DNA of 64,000 bases from Pholiota molesta (Eukaryota > Basidiomycota > Agaricomycetes > Agaricales > Strophariaceae). How positions within the stretch are numbered: the stretch's first letter is position 1; each line of letters opens with the position of its first letter. The position numbers and the translations under genes were made by a program. Below the pieces are notes generated by a model. It was not told the origin of the DNA, made no database searches, and saw only the letters and a list, made by a program, of their open reading frames with translations. The stretch covers positions 20,254 to 84,253 of the forward strand of contig JACGCK010000194.1 of the NCBI GenBank assembly GCA_014925825.1, written 5' to 3'. Shown here piece by piece: positions 9,178-21,280 of the stretch.

Positions 9178-10748
9178 CTACACCGCCAATTGGGCATAAC
9201 GTTGACGGCACATTGCCGAAATTCCTGACCGCCATCAATGTTCCTCCTGTCGGTGCTTGAATTTCCATCTGCGCGACAGCCAATTACTTCCAGCTGGCCT
9301 TCAGGCCGACGTCAATCTGACCAGCAGCTGGAGTAAAACCTGCTCGACACCTTCCCTCCCCTAAATTAGGCATCTTTCTTAATGGTATAATTCATGTCAA
9401 TCAAGGCAGATCAAATGTGCATAACTACACATGTATGTACTTAAGGTTGTATGGGTAGTAATGGAGCTCACTAACAGTCACTAATGGTGTCCGATAATCG
9501 ACTAGCACAAAGGTCCGTGCACAGAGTGTCGAGTTTCTTCTCTCTAAGTCCATTCAAACTCAGCTGACTCCGCAATGTTCAAATTAAGTTGTGCATCGAT
9601 TTGAACACCGACATTCACTCTTCGTTCACTCTTCCATCACCCTCATCGCTTTCTTCAATCTCTTCGTCGGTCATCACTGTTATTATATTAGAATCGGCTC
9701 ATCGCCGTTGCGTGAGATTAGAGCCGGTGCAGCAGTGCGAGAGAGAAGAAGGGAACGCGGACGCTTAAGGAAGCGGCACCGCGGATGAACCCGGGATGAT
9801 CGAGGGGGCGCGGCATCTAACGAGACGCGCACGCGCGGGTGTCGTCCAAACGGATCGACGAACGGGCCTTGTCTGGTGTGGACGAGGGCACATGGCGCCT
9901 GGGCTCGGGCGTGCGAGGGAATGAGTGTATGTATTCGAGACAAAGAACTAGATACAACATCAGTAAACTAATGCTAACTATTTGTATCTATTTACATACA
10001 GTCTGCGAAGTATGTAGATTCTAACATATTACTGATAGTTACTTTGCATGTAGGTAGCCTCCGTTGTCCACCGCTCCTCAAGCTTCTCCGTCTTGAATTC
10101 CAGGTATGTGGCACTCGTGAAGCTTTCACGTTCCTCATTACTGACATTTTCTTCCCGGCTTCATTCGTTTCCTGTTCAGCCTACCTCCAATTCACCCTAT
10201 CTAGTAAGTTGTCTTTCACAGTTGTAATTCATGCAGGATTCTAATGTATTCCATTTCTAGGTTTGCATCAGTGACAGTCTTGCAAGATTTTTGCGGGCAG
10301 ATGTTGGGCAGATGGTTGACGGGGTGGGAATCCGTGGGATGACTGAATAGTGCTTCCAAAGTAGCCCTTTTATTCTCCTCAAGCCTCATATCTCTCATTA
10401 GCATTACATCTTGTATACATAACATAGTTGTACTTGCTCAAATATAACATATTTCATACCCATCTATGATCTTTCAGCCTCCGCAGTAAGAGAATGTTTT
10501 CCAATTGTTTTTCAGCTGGTGGCCAGAATTGCCAGCGGAAATCCTTTCGAGAAATGGTGCCAGGCAAATCTCCAGCTGATAGCCAGCTGTGCCATTTACG
10601 AGTAGCCAGTGGACCTGGGGACAGAATGTTATTAGTCGTAATTGGCACTGGCTGCCAGCTTTCGAACTCCTGGCAGTATGTGGGAAGAAAATGGTCACCA
10701 TGGTGCGACGGCCAGGTTTTGTCTACATTTGGCCCAAATGGCAGTGTA
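9178..10748. other. no gene recognised
   Basis: No open frame here resembles a protein and no splice-connected exons were found. The stretch 9700-9900 is GC-rich within an AT-rich setting. It is probably decayed repeat sequence flanking the copia nest. Confidence 0.5.
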
Positions 10749-10800
10749 GGCAACTCTAACAGGAACGGGTGCAGGAGGTGGCAAAGTGCGTTCAGGAGTA
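10749..10800 (-). mobile_element. chimeric copia relic: LTR end joined to pol
   Basis: Positions 10749-10761 (GGCAACTCTAACA) equal the LTR terminus of the copia elements. They are followed at once by about 39 bp matching the pol linker (compare 6242-6280), with a few changes. In intact elements the LTR terminus is followed by the polypurine tract. The join therefore records an internal deletion or a template switch. Confidence 0.6.
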
Positions 10801-10881
10801 TACAAAGTTGGTTGTCAGTTGCCAAGTCCCATGCGTCATCTTGTTATAATCAACCAATTGGGTGACCTTGGAAAATGATAT

Positions 10882-10952
10882 GACCAGACCTGGGTTTGAA
10901 CCAAGGACCTTCCCAATCTAGGGGGATGCTCTAACCACTGAGCTATCCAGTC
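10882..10952 (-). ncRNA. tRNA-like sequence, anticodon position AGA
   Basis: A 71-nt cloverleaf can be drawn. The acceptor has 7 pairs (two G-T) and the D arm is GCTC/GAGC. The anticodon arm has one C-A mismatch and the loop CTAGATT, giving AGA. The T arm is CTTGG/CCAGG with loop TTCAAAC. An A box (TAGCTCAGTGG) and a B box-like GGTTCAAACCC are present, with TTTT about 6 nt downstream. AGA would be serine, but the long variable arm of tRNA-Ser is absent. A functional tRNA is therefore doubtful, and a tRNA pseudogene or SINE head is more likely. Confidence 0.6.
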
Positions 10953-11083
10953 TTGGTGTATAGAGTTGAACGGTTACTGTTGAACCATCCAAGTTATAGA
11001 CATGAATGACCCTCATGCCTTTGGCACTCGCCTGCCAGCCTATGGCCTGCATGGTATGGGATGAATCAGAGGACCTCCAACTA

Positions 11084-12751
11084 TCATATGATGTGGCAGG
11101 AACACCATTTTGACACATCTGAGGGATATCCAGGACCCTCTGTGAACGAATCCAAGAAATGAATTGCATGATGGACGATATTGCTTTGGAAAAATTCTTT
11201 GTCTCTCCCCTGCAAACCTATGATGGAAAAAAAAATTGATCTCATAGCAGGAGCAATGGTTTCACTGTCATCAATGGGAAGCAGAGGCAGTGGAGCGACA
11301 AAACCATAATATTCCCTCAACAACTGCGGGGCTTCATAATGATGAAGATCGAATTGATGTGTGTCCAAATAGGACGGAGGTCATTCCATTGCAATTGTTC
11401 CAAATATTTTGTTCTTGGAATCATCATCATTATCCAGGTTGGGTAAGGTCAGATTAATGCCAGTAGGCAACATTCTGTCCTTGGGATCACCAGATCTTCT
11501 GTTTGCGGCCAAATTCCGCCAATGTCTTGCTGTTCTCCCAACTTGTAACAGGCTCATGAGAGAAAGCACCATTATCATGCTTTCTCCATACAAAGATGCG
11601 ACATTTCTTTTTCGGAGGTTGCCTCTTCCGGTCCTCTATTGCTCTCCTATCAATCCGACATCCCGGCAAGGATCTGTGATTCGCGTTCAAGACGATCAGT
11701 GAGCCACTCATTCCAATACTTCAAATCTCCTCTCCCTCCACCACCGCTATGTGTTCCAGTTGACACTGGCTTGGAAATGAATGTTGTTGCCATTTGAAGT
11801 TGATGGACAGGTGGCGCTAACCATGCCAAAGATGTTGAATGGGCAGCTGCATTAATTTTGGTGGTATCCCATGGGTACCACACAGGGACATGGAACTTGG
11901 TAAACCAGTTGACAGAGTATTGGTTTCTCTTTGAATTTGTGATGTCGAGGAATATACCTACTTGCGGTATGTCAGGATGGAACACACCGGCAGCGGCCTG
12001 TACATTAGACAGGAAGCCTTGTTGCCATTTCCTCGATGCCAAATATTGATACCAATTTGGAATGGAGATATTAGCACTGGTGTCTTTGCCTTCTTGGTTC
12101 TCATTGTATTCCAAATCGAAACCCACGCCTTTGTCATCTAGCATAATGGAGGTGGCAATACCAAAAGAAATCTGAGATAGCCAATAGGCAAAATCCCCTG
12201 CTGCGATATGCTAGGGTGAGAAGGTCCCGGAATCTTTGGTGACACCCTGTACAAGCAAGAGCAGTGTCGATGATGGATGGAAAAGTGGGAATGTTGCTTT
12301 TGTGCATGAGCTCTCTAGCAACCCTACGCATGTGGAATTGCAGACGATTCCAGTCGAGTATTTGGCAAGGTTCAAGCATATAACTCCTCCATGCCACATG
12401 ATTGATATATGGCACCAACAATAAGAAGTTCTCAAATAGGTCATCGTCTGGTGTATCTACTTGTATAAAAGCCAAGTGCGTGTAATCGGAACTCCACCAT
12501 AAGGGGTGGTGGAACTCCCCAATATTGTCCATGGCCACGTCTCTCTTGATGTTCGTTTGCAGAGCATGCCCCCCCGATATATACGATGGACTGTGATTTA
12601 TTGGGACACGGACGTCGCGTCGGCAGTTGGGCGAGTAGAATATATCGCCATTAAAACTGTATACTCTTCCGCAACTTTTGTCCAGATCATAATCCATTGT
12701 ACCACGAACTGCATTGATAAATTTGGACTCAAGACACAGAGGGGGGAGCAC
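11084..12751 (-). pseudogene. decayed orphan gene of an Agaricomycete family, unknown function
   Basis: Minus-strand pieces in consistent order: 12751-12134 (includes DKSCGRVYSFNGD and a tract rich in Trp and aromatics), 12144-11650 (includes NQYSVNWFTKFHVPVWYPWD), 11711-11487 (KKKCRIFVWRKHDNGAFSHE) and 11368-11084. The frames change by single bases between pieces and the first has no ATG, so this reads as one damaged gene. The FHVPVWYPW segment and the KKKC-FVW segment recall a lineage-expanded, uncharacterised mushroom family. That link is from memory and no function is known. Confidence 0.55.
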
Positions 12752-13039
12752 AATTCTTGTTGTATAAAGAGCCTAATGGACAGATAATATAGTAAGTTAG
12801 TTGAATAGTCATATGTGAATTAAAAATCGACACAAACCATGGTCAAATATTGCGAAGGTCGAAACAAGAATGTAAGAGGTGATGCACTATAGATGTATGG
12901 CCAATTAGTAAACAATAAAATAAAAAACTGTTTACTTTACATACCAGAAATGGGGGACAACCAGATCGAAACATTATAAGATACAGATAGGCTGGAGAGG
13001 GGAGCAGGAATCTGCTAAGCACTGTTGAAGATTCACAAG

Positions 13040-14340
13040 TCAATACGGCCAAAGAAAAGACCCTCGGCATTATCAACTAGGAAGAGTGGGAAGCAGGGAG
13101 CAAACCTGAGTGCGGGGGAGGGAACAACCACAGCAGCCAACTAATAATCGTGCTAATGAATAATCACATGTCGATAGGACAGATGGAAAGACCCTCTGCA
13201 GGAGAGAATGACAACCACGGCAACCAAGTAAGATTCACACCAACAAAGATACGGCAGATGGAAAGACCCTCCGCAATATCAACAAGGACGTTGGTTTGTC
13301 TTGAGGGTGTAGTTCACAATGAAAGATATTGCAATGGCCAGTAGGGAAACGGCAGCGCCAGCCAATGAAGAGCTATCACCAGTATATACGGCTGAGGGGA
13401 AGACCCTCGGCGATGACAACTGGCTGGGAAGTGGTGGATAGAGAGCGCATAGATAATGGTAAAGAAAGGGACTAGCCAACAAGATTCTAACACAAGCAGA
13501 TACAGCTGAGGGAAAGACCCTCAGTGATATTGACTAGGTAGGTGGCAAGAGTAAGGAGCGCAAACTTACGAAGTTCAAAATCTAAGCACTGATTATGTCA
13601 TTGCCATCAATCAGCACTGCCACCGGCAAACGGACCCGATTCCAGATCCTAGACTGAGATAACGTCCCCACGTGAGCATGTGCCCCTTCTGTCTATAACA
13701 AAGACAAACAATGTCATCGGTTAGATCTGTTGGACTTCATTGTTTCGAACCTCTTCATGCACGAACCACAGAGGGTCTTTCCCTCCATCATTCATGCTTC
13801 AAGATAGGATCACTGACATTCATCAGTGGTCCTCTATGCATCCTTGATACACGATGGGTCTTTCCCATTGTCTATCATTATGATTCCTTGATCAACGAGG
13901 GTCTTTCCATCATCCGTCAAGGGATCGAGGATGCATATCAAAGGCATTGGCTATCCCACTCCCCTTGCCCCTTGCCCCCTTTGCCCTCCCATCTACTGAA
14001 ACATATATCAATGCGATGCATTCCCAAAGGCAATTTCGATGTCACTTGTGTCTCTGGTAAGTGCAATGACGCGTAGGGCGCCTTGTTATGTTTGTGTATA
14101 CTTACTGACTATAGGTTCTTTATATCCACAGTTGGCAATGCCATTGCCACCTCCCATCCCTCATACTTCGTGCTTCAAGACAGGATCGCTGACATTCGTC
14201 AGCAGTCTTCTGTGCTTCATCGATACACAATGGGGTTTACTTGATCGACAAGGGTTTTTCCATCATTACGAGTCTTTACGCAGTAAAGTGAGTTCTTTTC
14301 ACCGAGCAAAAAAATGTACGCGCTGTCATCCCCATCACTG
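13040..14340. repeat. arrays of a GAAAGACCCTC motif in opposite orientations
   Basis: GAAAGACCCTC or one-base variants occur near 13064, 13186, 13265, 13398 and 13514. The reverse complement, GAGGGTCTTTCC-like, occurs near 13770, 13857, 13907 and 14250, and again near 22030-22095. Within the right half a ~90-bp segment (SCFK.GSLTF in one frame) is repeated near 13795 and 14170. No coding sequence is convincing. The layout resembles sub-terminal repeats of a non-autonomous DNA transposon. Confidence 0.5.
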
Positions 14341-14344
14341 ATGC

Positions 14345-15312
14345 CATCAATCACACAATTCATCACGTGTTATTTTTATCTCCACAGTGCTTTAAATAGC
14401 CTGATATTTGCCATCATTGATATGTTACTCAAATAGATTTGATCAGATCAACGTGCATTATATAAGCCTTGTAATTTGCAGCCATCATGGATTGCCTCTA
14501 TTTGTCTAAGGCTCCATCACACACAGCCCACTTTGATTTGATGAGATCAACTGCATTATATAACCCATGCAAATTGCAGCCATATTGAAGACTGAAAGAG
14601 ACTCATAATGTGGACCGGACTTTAGTCCATCATTATTTTAAAATTAGAGAGACCAAAGAACAACCAAGTTGAACCAGTCTGGAAAGGTCTTTGCTCATGA
14701 AACTTAACAGCATTGAAGCGTCTAAATTTAACTTTCTAACCAACCCAAGATCTTAATTTTAGGATGTGTTTTGCCCAAGTTATTAGCAAATGCACTTTTC
14801 ATCCTCATTTTGGGCACTTGAAAACCATTTTGGGTGCTTTTCAATGAATAATAACATGGCACTTTCGTAATTTTGCAGTATTATAGTACCTTTATATACA
14901 CCTTTTTAACAAAAAAATTAATTGTAAATCTGGATAAGAATTGACCTGACTATAATTAATTCTATCTGTCCTACTCATTTTGAGTAAGTAAAAGGATTTA
15001 AATAAAGACATATAGGTGCTAAATATGCCTACAGGCTTTAATTGTCTTACATTATGACGTACAGGGTGTTGGAAAAGGTGTCCTAACGGCATTTTGGTAC
15101 GCCTGTACATCATTAATCTGAGACATGTCTTGAAATATACCTATTTTAGGGTCTCAAATCGGATTTAATCATTACTCAGTCAATTCTCGGGCGAAAGTTA
15201 CGATCTTGGGCTAGTTAGAAAGGTATGGTTCAATACTACATTTCTGCTATTTTACGATAGAAACCTCCAACTATACATCAAACCACAAGTAAAATGGGAG
15301 CAAGCTGTGGCT
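14345..15312. other. AT-rich intergenic sequence with a short direct repeat
   Basis: No gene recognised. A segment with the core GATTTGATSAGATCAACnTGCATTATATAA followed by AATTTGCAGCCAT occurs twice, near 14440-14485 and 14534-14583. Confidence 0.45.
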
Positions 15313-15320
15313 TATTTTGG

Positions 15321-16266
15321 TAGTCCTTGGAAGTCCGGTCTCAAGACTGGAAAAAAACCGAGACTGGACCGGAACTGAACCGGAAATGACCGGAAAATTG
15401 ATGGACCGGAAAAGACCAAGACCGCGGTCTGGTCCACGGTCCAACAGGTTTGAAAAAACAGATGGACCGATCAAAAACCGGTCTGGACCGGTCCCAACCG
15501 GTCTTTGGCCGTGAAAATTTGTAGGCTAGTAAAACGTTAGAATTCCTCTCGAACGATGCCCAAATCATATTTTTAGCATGAGAATTGACAAAGTTATTAA
15601 TAGTTTTGTTTGAGTAATTACTTTGGGTGTCTAAAAACGCTTTTAGCCGCAGTGCAAACGTTAATGGGTCGTACCTTTCGCAAACTTGAATATATATAGA
15701 GGACATATAGATTTGCAGAATGCAATTTAAACCTTAATATTTGAAAAACATTTGGTTGAGCTATAGCAATATCGATGTTTTCTACTCTTTTTGACTACTT
15801 CAAAGACACTTTTGCCTATGCTTCGTTCAGTATAGACATCGCCCTTTCGCAAATTGGGATACAGTTAGATATTAAATTTACCCTTTTAACAAGCATAAAA
15901 TCATAATATATGGTAAAGAATTGACTGAGATATCACAAAATGCGCTCAACCACTGCATTAGCTAGTATTTTAATTGTTTCTCACTCAATTCTCCACCGAT
16001 TTTCATATTTTTTGAAGCACTACATACTACATAGAGTATTCTACCTAATTATTACCAGTCTGGACCGGTTGAGACCGGTTGAGACCGGTTTGGACCATAA
16101 CCAGTCTTAACCAGTCTTTGAACCGATTGAGACCACAAAAGACTGGTTCAAGTCGGTCCAGTCCAGTTTTTTGCGGTCTTCAAAAACTAGAAGACTGGTC
16201 TCGGTCTCGGTTGGTCTTGCCAAATATGGGCAAAAAAACTGGACTGGACCGGACTTTTAAGCACTA
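15321..16266. mobile_element. hAT-like non-autonomous DNA transposon
   Basis: The ends are imperfect inverted repeats: TAGTCCTTGGAAGTCCGGTC at the left, and TAGTGCTTAAAAGTCCGGTC as the complement of the right end, 17 of 20 matching. Flanking 8-bp sequences TATTTTGG (15313-15320) and TATTCTGG (16267-16274) differ at one base, fitting the 8-bp duplication of hAT transposons. Both ends are packed with short ACCGGTC/GGACCGG/AGACTGG motifs, as in hAT sub-terminal repeats. There is no transposase inside, so mobilisation would need an enzyme in trans. Confidence 0.75.
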
Positions 16267-16546
16267 TATTCTGGGCATTCAACCAACACATGTGTGCTCG
16301 GCAGAAATGCTAAACATAGCATGTACATGATTTCAATGATCCTATCATTGATTTAGTGATATGGCATAGGTTTGTAAGCAGTGCATTTACGTTGCTGATG
16401 TAATAGGCTTCTTTTGGGATTGATTAATCAATCTGATGGGCTGATAATTATTTTCCTTCCTCTTCACCAGTATAATACCATTCAAATGGTTCAAGGTCAA
16501 ACATATGCAGCTTGACAGAATCTCTTTCCACATTCTGTATGCATAT

Positions 16547-16699
16547 TGTTGGAAATTATGAGCTCAGCGGAGTTTCGTATTATGACACGTGATCTTTTTG
16601 TAGATTGAAGGGACATTTTTGTATGTACATTCCTCACTCAATTGCCATCGAGTTCCTGCTACCCCGTCTCGCAGCGACGTGACCTGACGAATTCCCACA
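16547..16699 (+). repeat. left LTR of the palindromic element
   Basis: Starts TGTTGGAAATTATGAGCTC and ends GAATTCCCACA. I count about ten substitutions against the right LTR over 153 bp, mostly C/T or G/A, so the insertion is much older than the inner copia. Confidence 0.88.
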
Positions 16700-16789
16700 C
16701 AATTGAGTGGTGCCCGGTGGGGCAATCAAGAATACACGAATGATCAACGTGCACCTCGTTCATCTTGCCGTCATTGGAAGTCCTCTCTC

Positions 16790-17080
16790 ATGGGGCATCT
16801 CGGAAGCCACTGCTCTTAAGAGTTTGGCGCACTCGGAAGTCGCCAGCTAGGTGCATTGGAAGTCGCCAGTCAGGCACATGGAAGTCGCCAGCCAGGCACA
16901 CGGAAGTTGCCAGCCAGGCGCACGGAAGTCACCAGTCTGGCGCACGGAAGTCACCAGTCTGGCGCAGAAGTCGCTCATCGAGCACACCGGAAGTTGCCAG
17001 TTTGGCGCACACCCTCGGAAGTCGCCTGTCCAGTGCATTGGAAGCCGCTTGTCGAGTGCACCGGAAGTCGCCAGTTTGCA
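16790..17080 (+). repeat. array of ~20-bp GGAAGTCGCCAG repeats, left
   Basis: At least ten degenerate copies of GGAAGTCRCCAG followed by CTGGCGCA-like spacers. A related shorter array, in the same orientation, lies near 20800-20960 and 21040-21130. The open frames across it are repeat artefacts. Confidence 0.75.
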
Positions 17081-17084
17081 GCCT

Positions 17085-20000
17085 TGTCCGTTAATATTCT
17101 ACATGAAATAGTGGAAGTTGCCCAGGAAAGAAAGTGCATCCAGGATGGTAACTCAGGTGCGCAGCCACCCCACCTAGCTGGGATTGAATATTTTCTGCCC
17201 TTTCCTGGTGCTCTCTGCTCATCACCAGTGGCAGTGCTACTGCTCACTGCTGCTGCCACTGCTGCTCACTGTGCTCAACAGTGACGAGCACTGCTTGTCA
17301 CCGTTGTCAGGGTCATCCCAAAAAGGAAACCATCAAAATTTTCCAAAAGCAGAATGACAAATTTGTAAGCTGTTTTTCCCATCATTTCCCACCATCAACT
17401 GGCCACATTAGGATGATTGTCCCATTTTGGTACTTTCTGCTCATTGGCCCATCAAACATGCCATCAAGAGCCAAACACATGACCTGGTACCTAACCACAT
17501 GACCACACATGACTGCAAATAGGGCAGGGACCCTCCTAGGGGTGGGAAATACCTAAAATAGCATTTTCCCAATATTATTAGGAATGCACCTGGGTAGCTG
17601 GTGCACCCTATATGGGACCCACTGGGACCATATTATACCGAAAGATGTGGAATTAAATTCTAAATCCACCTGTGAAAGATTCATATTAATAGCATCATTG
17701 GTTCAGGCCCTAGAAGCGAATTACTAATTGGAATAAATAAGCGCACACATTGATGGCTGTTTTCCTCAACAACCGCCCGGTCGTTTTCTATGATTACAAT
17801 TTTGGTCTGTAGGTATTGAAAGCGCGCTTCGAACGCGTCCTTGATCATAATTTTACGTCCGTTTCTCGCTCCGTAAAACGCTCCGGATATATTTACGCTC
17901 GCACCGCATTAGCGCCGGCTACGCGTTCACGATTGGCACGCATATTATACCATAAAATAGGTTAATAGCAGACCTTTCCAATGGTACCCTACTCGTCTGG
18001 ATTGGACATTCCTATGAGGCCCTATAAAGGAAATGGTTGTTTTAATATAGAATATTAACCGCAAATCGCACCACAATGCGCTTAGGTGGGTTGGATTCTC
18101 CTGATTTTACTGGATTTAATGACATGCTGATTATAGCAATCAGAGGCTGGGAAGGCACTGAACTGGGCATGGGGATGGCCAGGATATTGCTTTGCTGGCT
18201 GGCAGATGCTATTTTTAGCATAGCCGAGCACGGCCTCACCCAATCCGGGCATGAAATGGTGGCACTCTCCCCCTCCCCCTCATATTGGAAATTCTGTTCC
18301 TCCCTCAATTCCTATCCAATTGCTTCGTTCTTTTTTTGAATATTTAATATAAATAGGGTACTATATGTCTATACCACTTATGTATTACTATAATGCATGT
18401 ATCATTTGTTATTTCGATATTTCTATATTTGGGACACTGCATTTGGGGTTTTCACTGTATTTATGATGGTTATTGGAACATATAGAGCGGTGAAAAGCTA
18501 GAGGTAAATACCCACTACCATTTCTGGTAGTTGAAAAGTTGGCTGGATACTGCCCTATAGCTCTACACTCATAAAGAGGGGGTTTCTGCACATCCTCCTT
18601 GATAAATCCATATCTCAACCAATACTATAGCTATATCCAAGTTTAAGAATCCATTAGAATAATAAACATGTCTCCTTTAGTTCTGTTACTCAACAATTGT
18701 GTTCTTATTGCATTTTATTAGCCATATTACCAGAATGGTTAAATATAGCAGAAATAGAGGTATTCTGCCTATAAAAATTCACAGAAGCACTCTAAAATTC
18801 TGTAAAGCTAGGATATTATAGCTCTCATCAATACCTTCAATTACAGATAGGCCACAAGAAAATGGAGTAAGTGAGTGGAAAGATAGTGTGGAAGTACTAG
18901 TCAAAACATCGGACTAGATCAAGAGTATCTATATAACTATGATAGACCTCTGTTTAACTCATGTTCTTTTGAATGTTTCCACCATATCTTTCCACTCACT
19001 CACTCTAATTTTTTTGGCCTATCTTGAATTGTAGGTATGGATGAGAGCTATAATATCCTAGCTCTACAGAATTTTAGAGTGCTTATGTGAATTGCTATAG
19101 GCCAAATACCTCTATTTCTGCTATATTTAACCATTCTTGTCATATGGCCAATGAAATGCATTGAGAAGAGAATTGTTGAGTGGCAGAACAAAAGAAGACA
19201 TGTCTAATACTCTAATGGATGCTTGAACTTGGTTATAGCTACAGTATTGGCTGAGATATGGATTTATCAAAGAGGATATCCAGTAATGTCTCTCTTTATG
19301 GGTGTGGAGCTATAGGACAGTATTCAGGTAACTTCTAAACTACCAGGAATTGTACTAGGTACTTACCTCTAGCTTTCCACCGCTCTATATGTGCCAATAA
19401 GCATCATAAATACAGTGAAAACCCCAAATGCAATGTCTAAAATACAGAGATATCGAAATAACAAATGCTGCATGTATTATAGTGGCGTATAGGTGCCATA
19501 GGCGCATAGTACCATATTTATATTGAATATTAAAATAAAGAACGAAGCAATTGGATAGGAATTGAGGGAGGAAATGAATTTCCAATATGAGGGGGAGGGG
19601 GAGAGTGCCACCAATCCATGCCCAGATTGGGTGAGGCCGTGCTCGGCAGCGCTAAAAATAGCATCTTCCAGCCAGCAAAGCAATATCCTGGCCATCCCCA
19701 TGTCCAGTTCAGTGCCTTCCCGGCATCTGATCCCTATAATCAAGGGGTCATTAAATCCGGTAAATTCAAGAGAATCCAACGCACCTACGCGCGTTCCGGC
19801 GCAATTAGCGGTTAATATTCTATTTACAAACAACCATTTCCTTTATAGGGCCTCAGAGAATTGCTCAATCAGCACGAGTAGGGTACCGTTAGAAAGGTGT
19901 TTTATTAACCTATTTTATGATATAATATGCGCGCGAATTATGGAACCGTAGCCGGCGCTAATGCGGTGCGAGTGCAAATATATCCGGAGCGTTTTACGGA

Positions 20001-20774
20001 GCGAGGAACGGACGGAAAAATATGTTCAAGAACGCGTTAGAAGCGCGCGTTTGATACCTATAGAAAGCTGCTTTGATTATGGAAAACGACCCAGCGGTTG
20101 CGGAGGAAAGCAGCCATCAATGTGTGCGCTTATTTCTCCCAAATAGTAATTCGCTTCTAGGGCCTGAACCAATAAAGCTATCCATATGATTTTCTTACAG
20201 GTGGATTTAGAATTTAATTCCGCATCTTTCGGTATAATATGGTCCCAGTGGGCCCTATATAGGGTGCACCAGCTACCCAGGTGCATTTCCAATAATATTG
20301 GGAAAATGCTATTTTAGGCATTTCCCACCCCTAGGAGGGTCCCTGCCTCATTTGCAGTCATGTGTGGTCATGTGGTTAGGTAGCAGGTCATGTGTTTGGC
20401 CCTTGATGGCATATTTGATGGGCCAATGAGCAGAAAGTACCAAAATGGGCCAAATCTAATCATAGATAAGCAAGTGCTGACAAATGATGCAGAAAAAAAG
20501 CGAATCTAATCAGGTTTTCTTCTTTTGGAAAAAATTGATTGCTTCCTTTTTGGGACGACCCTGACAATGGTGTCGAGCACTGTTTGACACCATTGAGCAC
20601 AGTGAGCAGCAGTGAACACATGGTGAGCAGCAATATTGGCACTGGTGACCACTGGCTTAGGGCAGAGATATTCAAAGTCAGTTAGGTGGGGTGGCTGCGC
20701 ACCTGAGTTACCATCCTGGATGCACTTTCTTTCCTGGGCAACTTGCCATGTCCCATGCATGATATCAACAGACA
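17085..20774. repeat. 1.8-kb inverted repeat arms inside the LTR element
   Basis: The left arm, about 17085-18897, is the reverse complement of the right arm, about 18970-20774, with ~70 bp between them. Clear anchors are 17125-17180 against 20680-20735 (CTGAGTTACCATCCTGGATG as read on the right arm), the coding-like stretch 18076-18339 against 19833-19570, and the inner ends GTGAGTGGAAAGATA / TATCTTTCCACTCAC. Identity looks roughly 75-90 percent by eye. A transcript across it would fold into a very long hairpin. The shared frame contains MARILLCWL and HGLTQSGH; its origin is unknown. Confidence 0.85.
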
Positions 20775-21280
20775 CTGGTGCAGTTTGGTGCACACCCCCG
20801 AAAGTCGCCCGTCCGGCACATCAGAAGTCGCCACTTTGGTGCAGAAGCTGCTCGCAATGGAAGCCGCCTTTGGGCGCACATGCGGAAGTCACCTTTGGGT
20901 GCACACTCGAAAGTCGCTCGCTGAGCGCAACAAGTTGAAGTCTCTGACATCACCTGGAGCATGACGACATGTTCATCCAATCCGATTGATTCTTGCCAAT
21001 CCCCGTTCCTCGACCCTTCAATAGCCACCAGCTAGGTATGGGCTGTATGCCAGAAACCACCAGCTAGGTGCACTGAACCCGAAACTGCCAGTCACATGCA
21101 ATCTTGGAAGCCGCTGTCCAGCGCAGAAGTTTGAAGTCTCCTTGTTTTATGGAGCACATTTTTGAAGGATTGGAGGATGGTCTTATGTTTGAGGGGGTAT
21201 GATTTATTTTGTGATGCTCTCTTTTGTTTTCCATTTCTCTTATTTTATTTCGGATTCACCCCGCTTTCGCTCGAGGGGTA

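Noticed and set aside
13150..14340. CRISPR-like array from the repeated GAAAGACCCTC motif
   Set aside because: The spacing is irregular, repeats are short and occur in both orientations, and the genome is eukaryotic.
16765..17284. Plus-strand frames of 86-142 codons rich in Ala, His, Gly, Ser
   Set aside because: They translate the GGAAGTCGCC repeat array and have no independent evidence of coding.
18076..18339. An 87-codon frame repeated on the opposite strand at 19833-19570 as a possible gene pair
   Set aside because: Both copies are parts of the inverted arms. The frame lacks neighbours, splice context or a recognisable domain, so it is likely a captured fragment.
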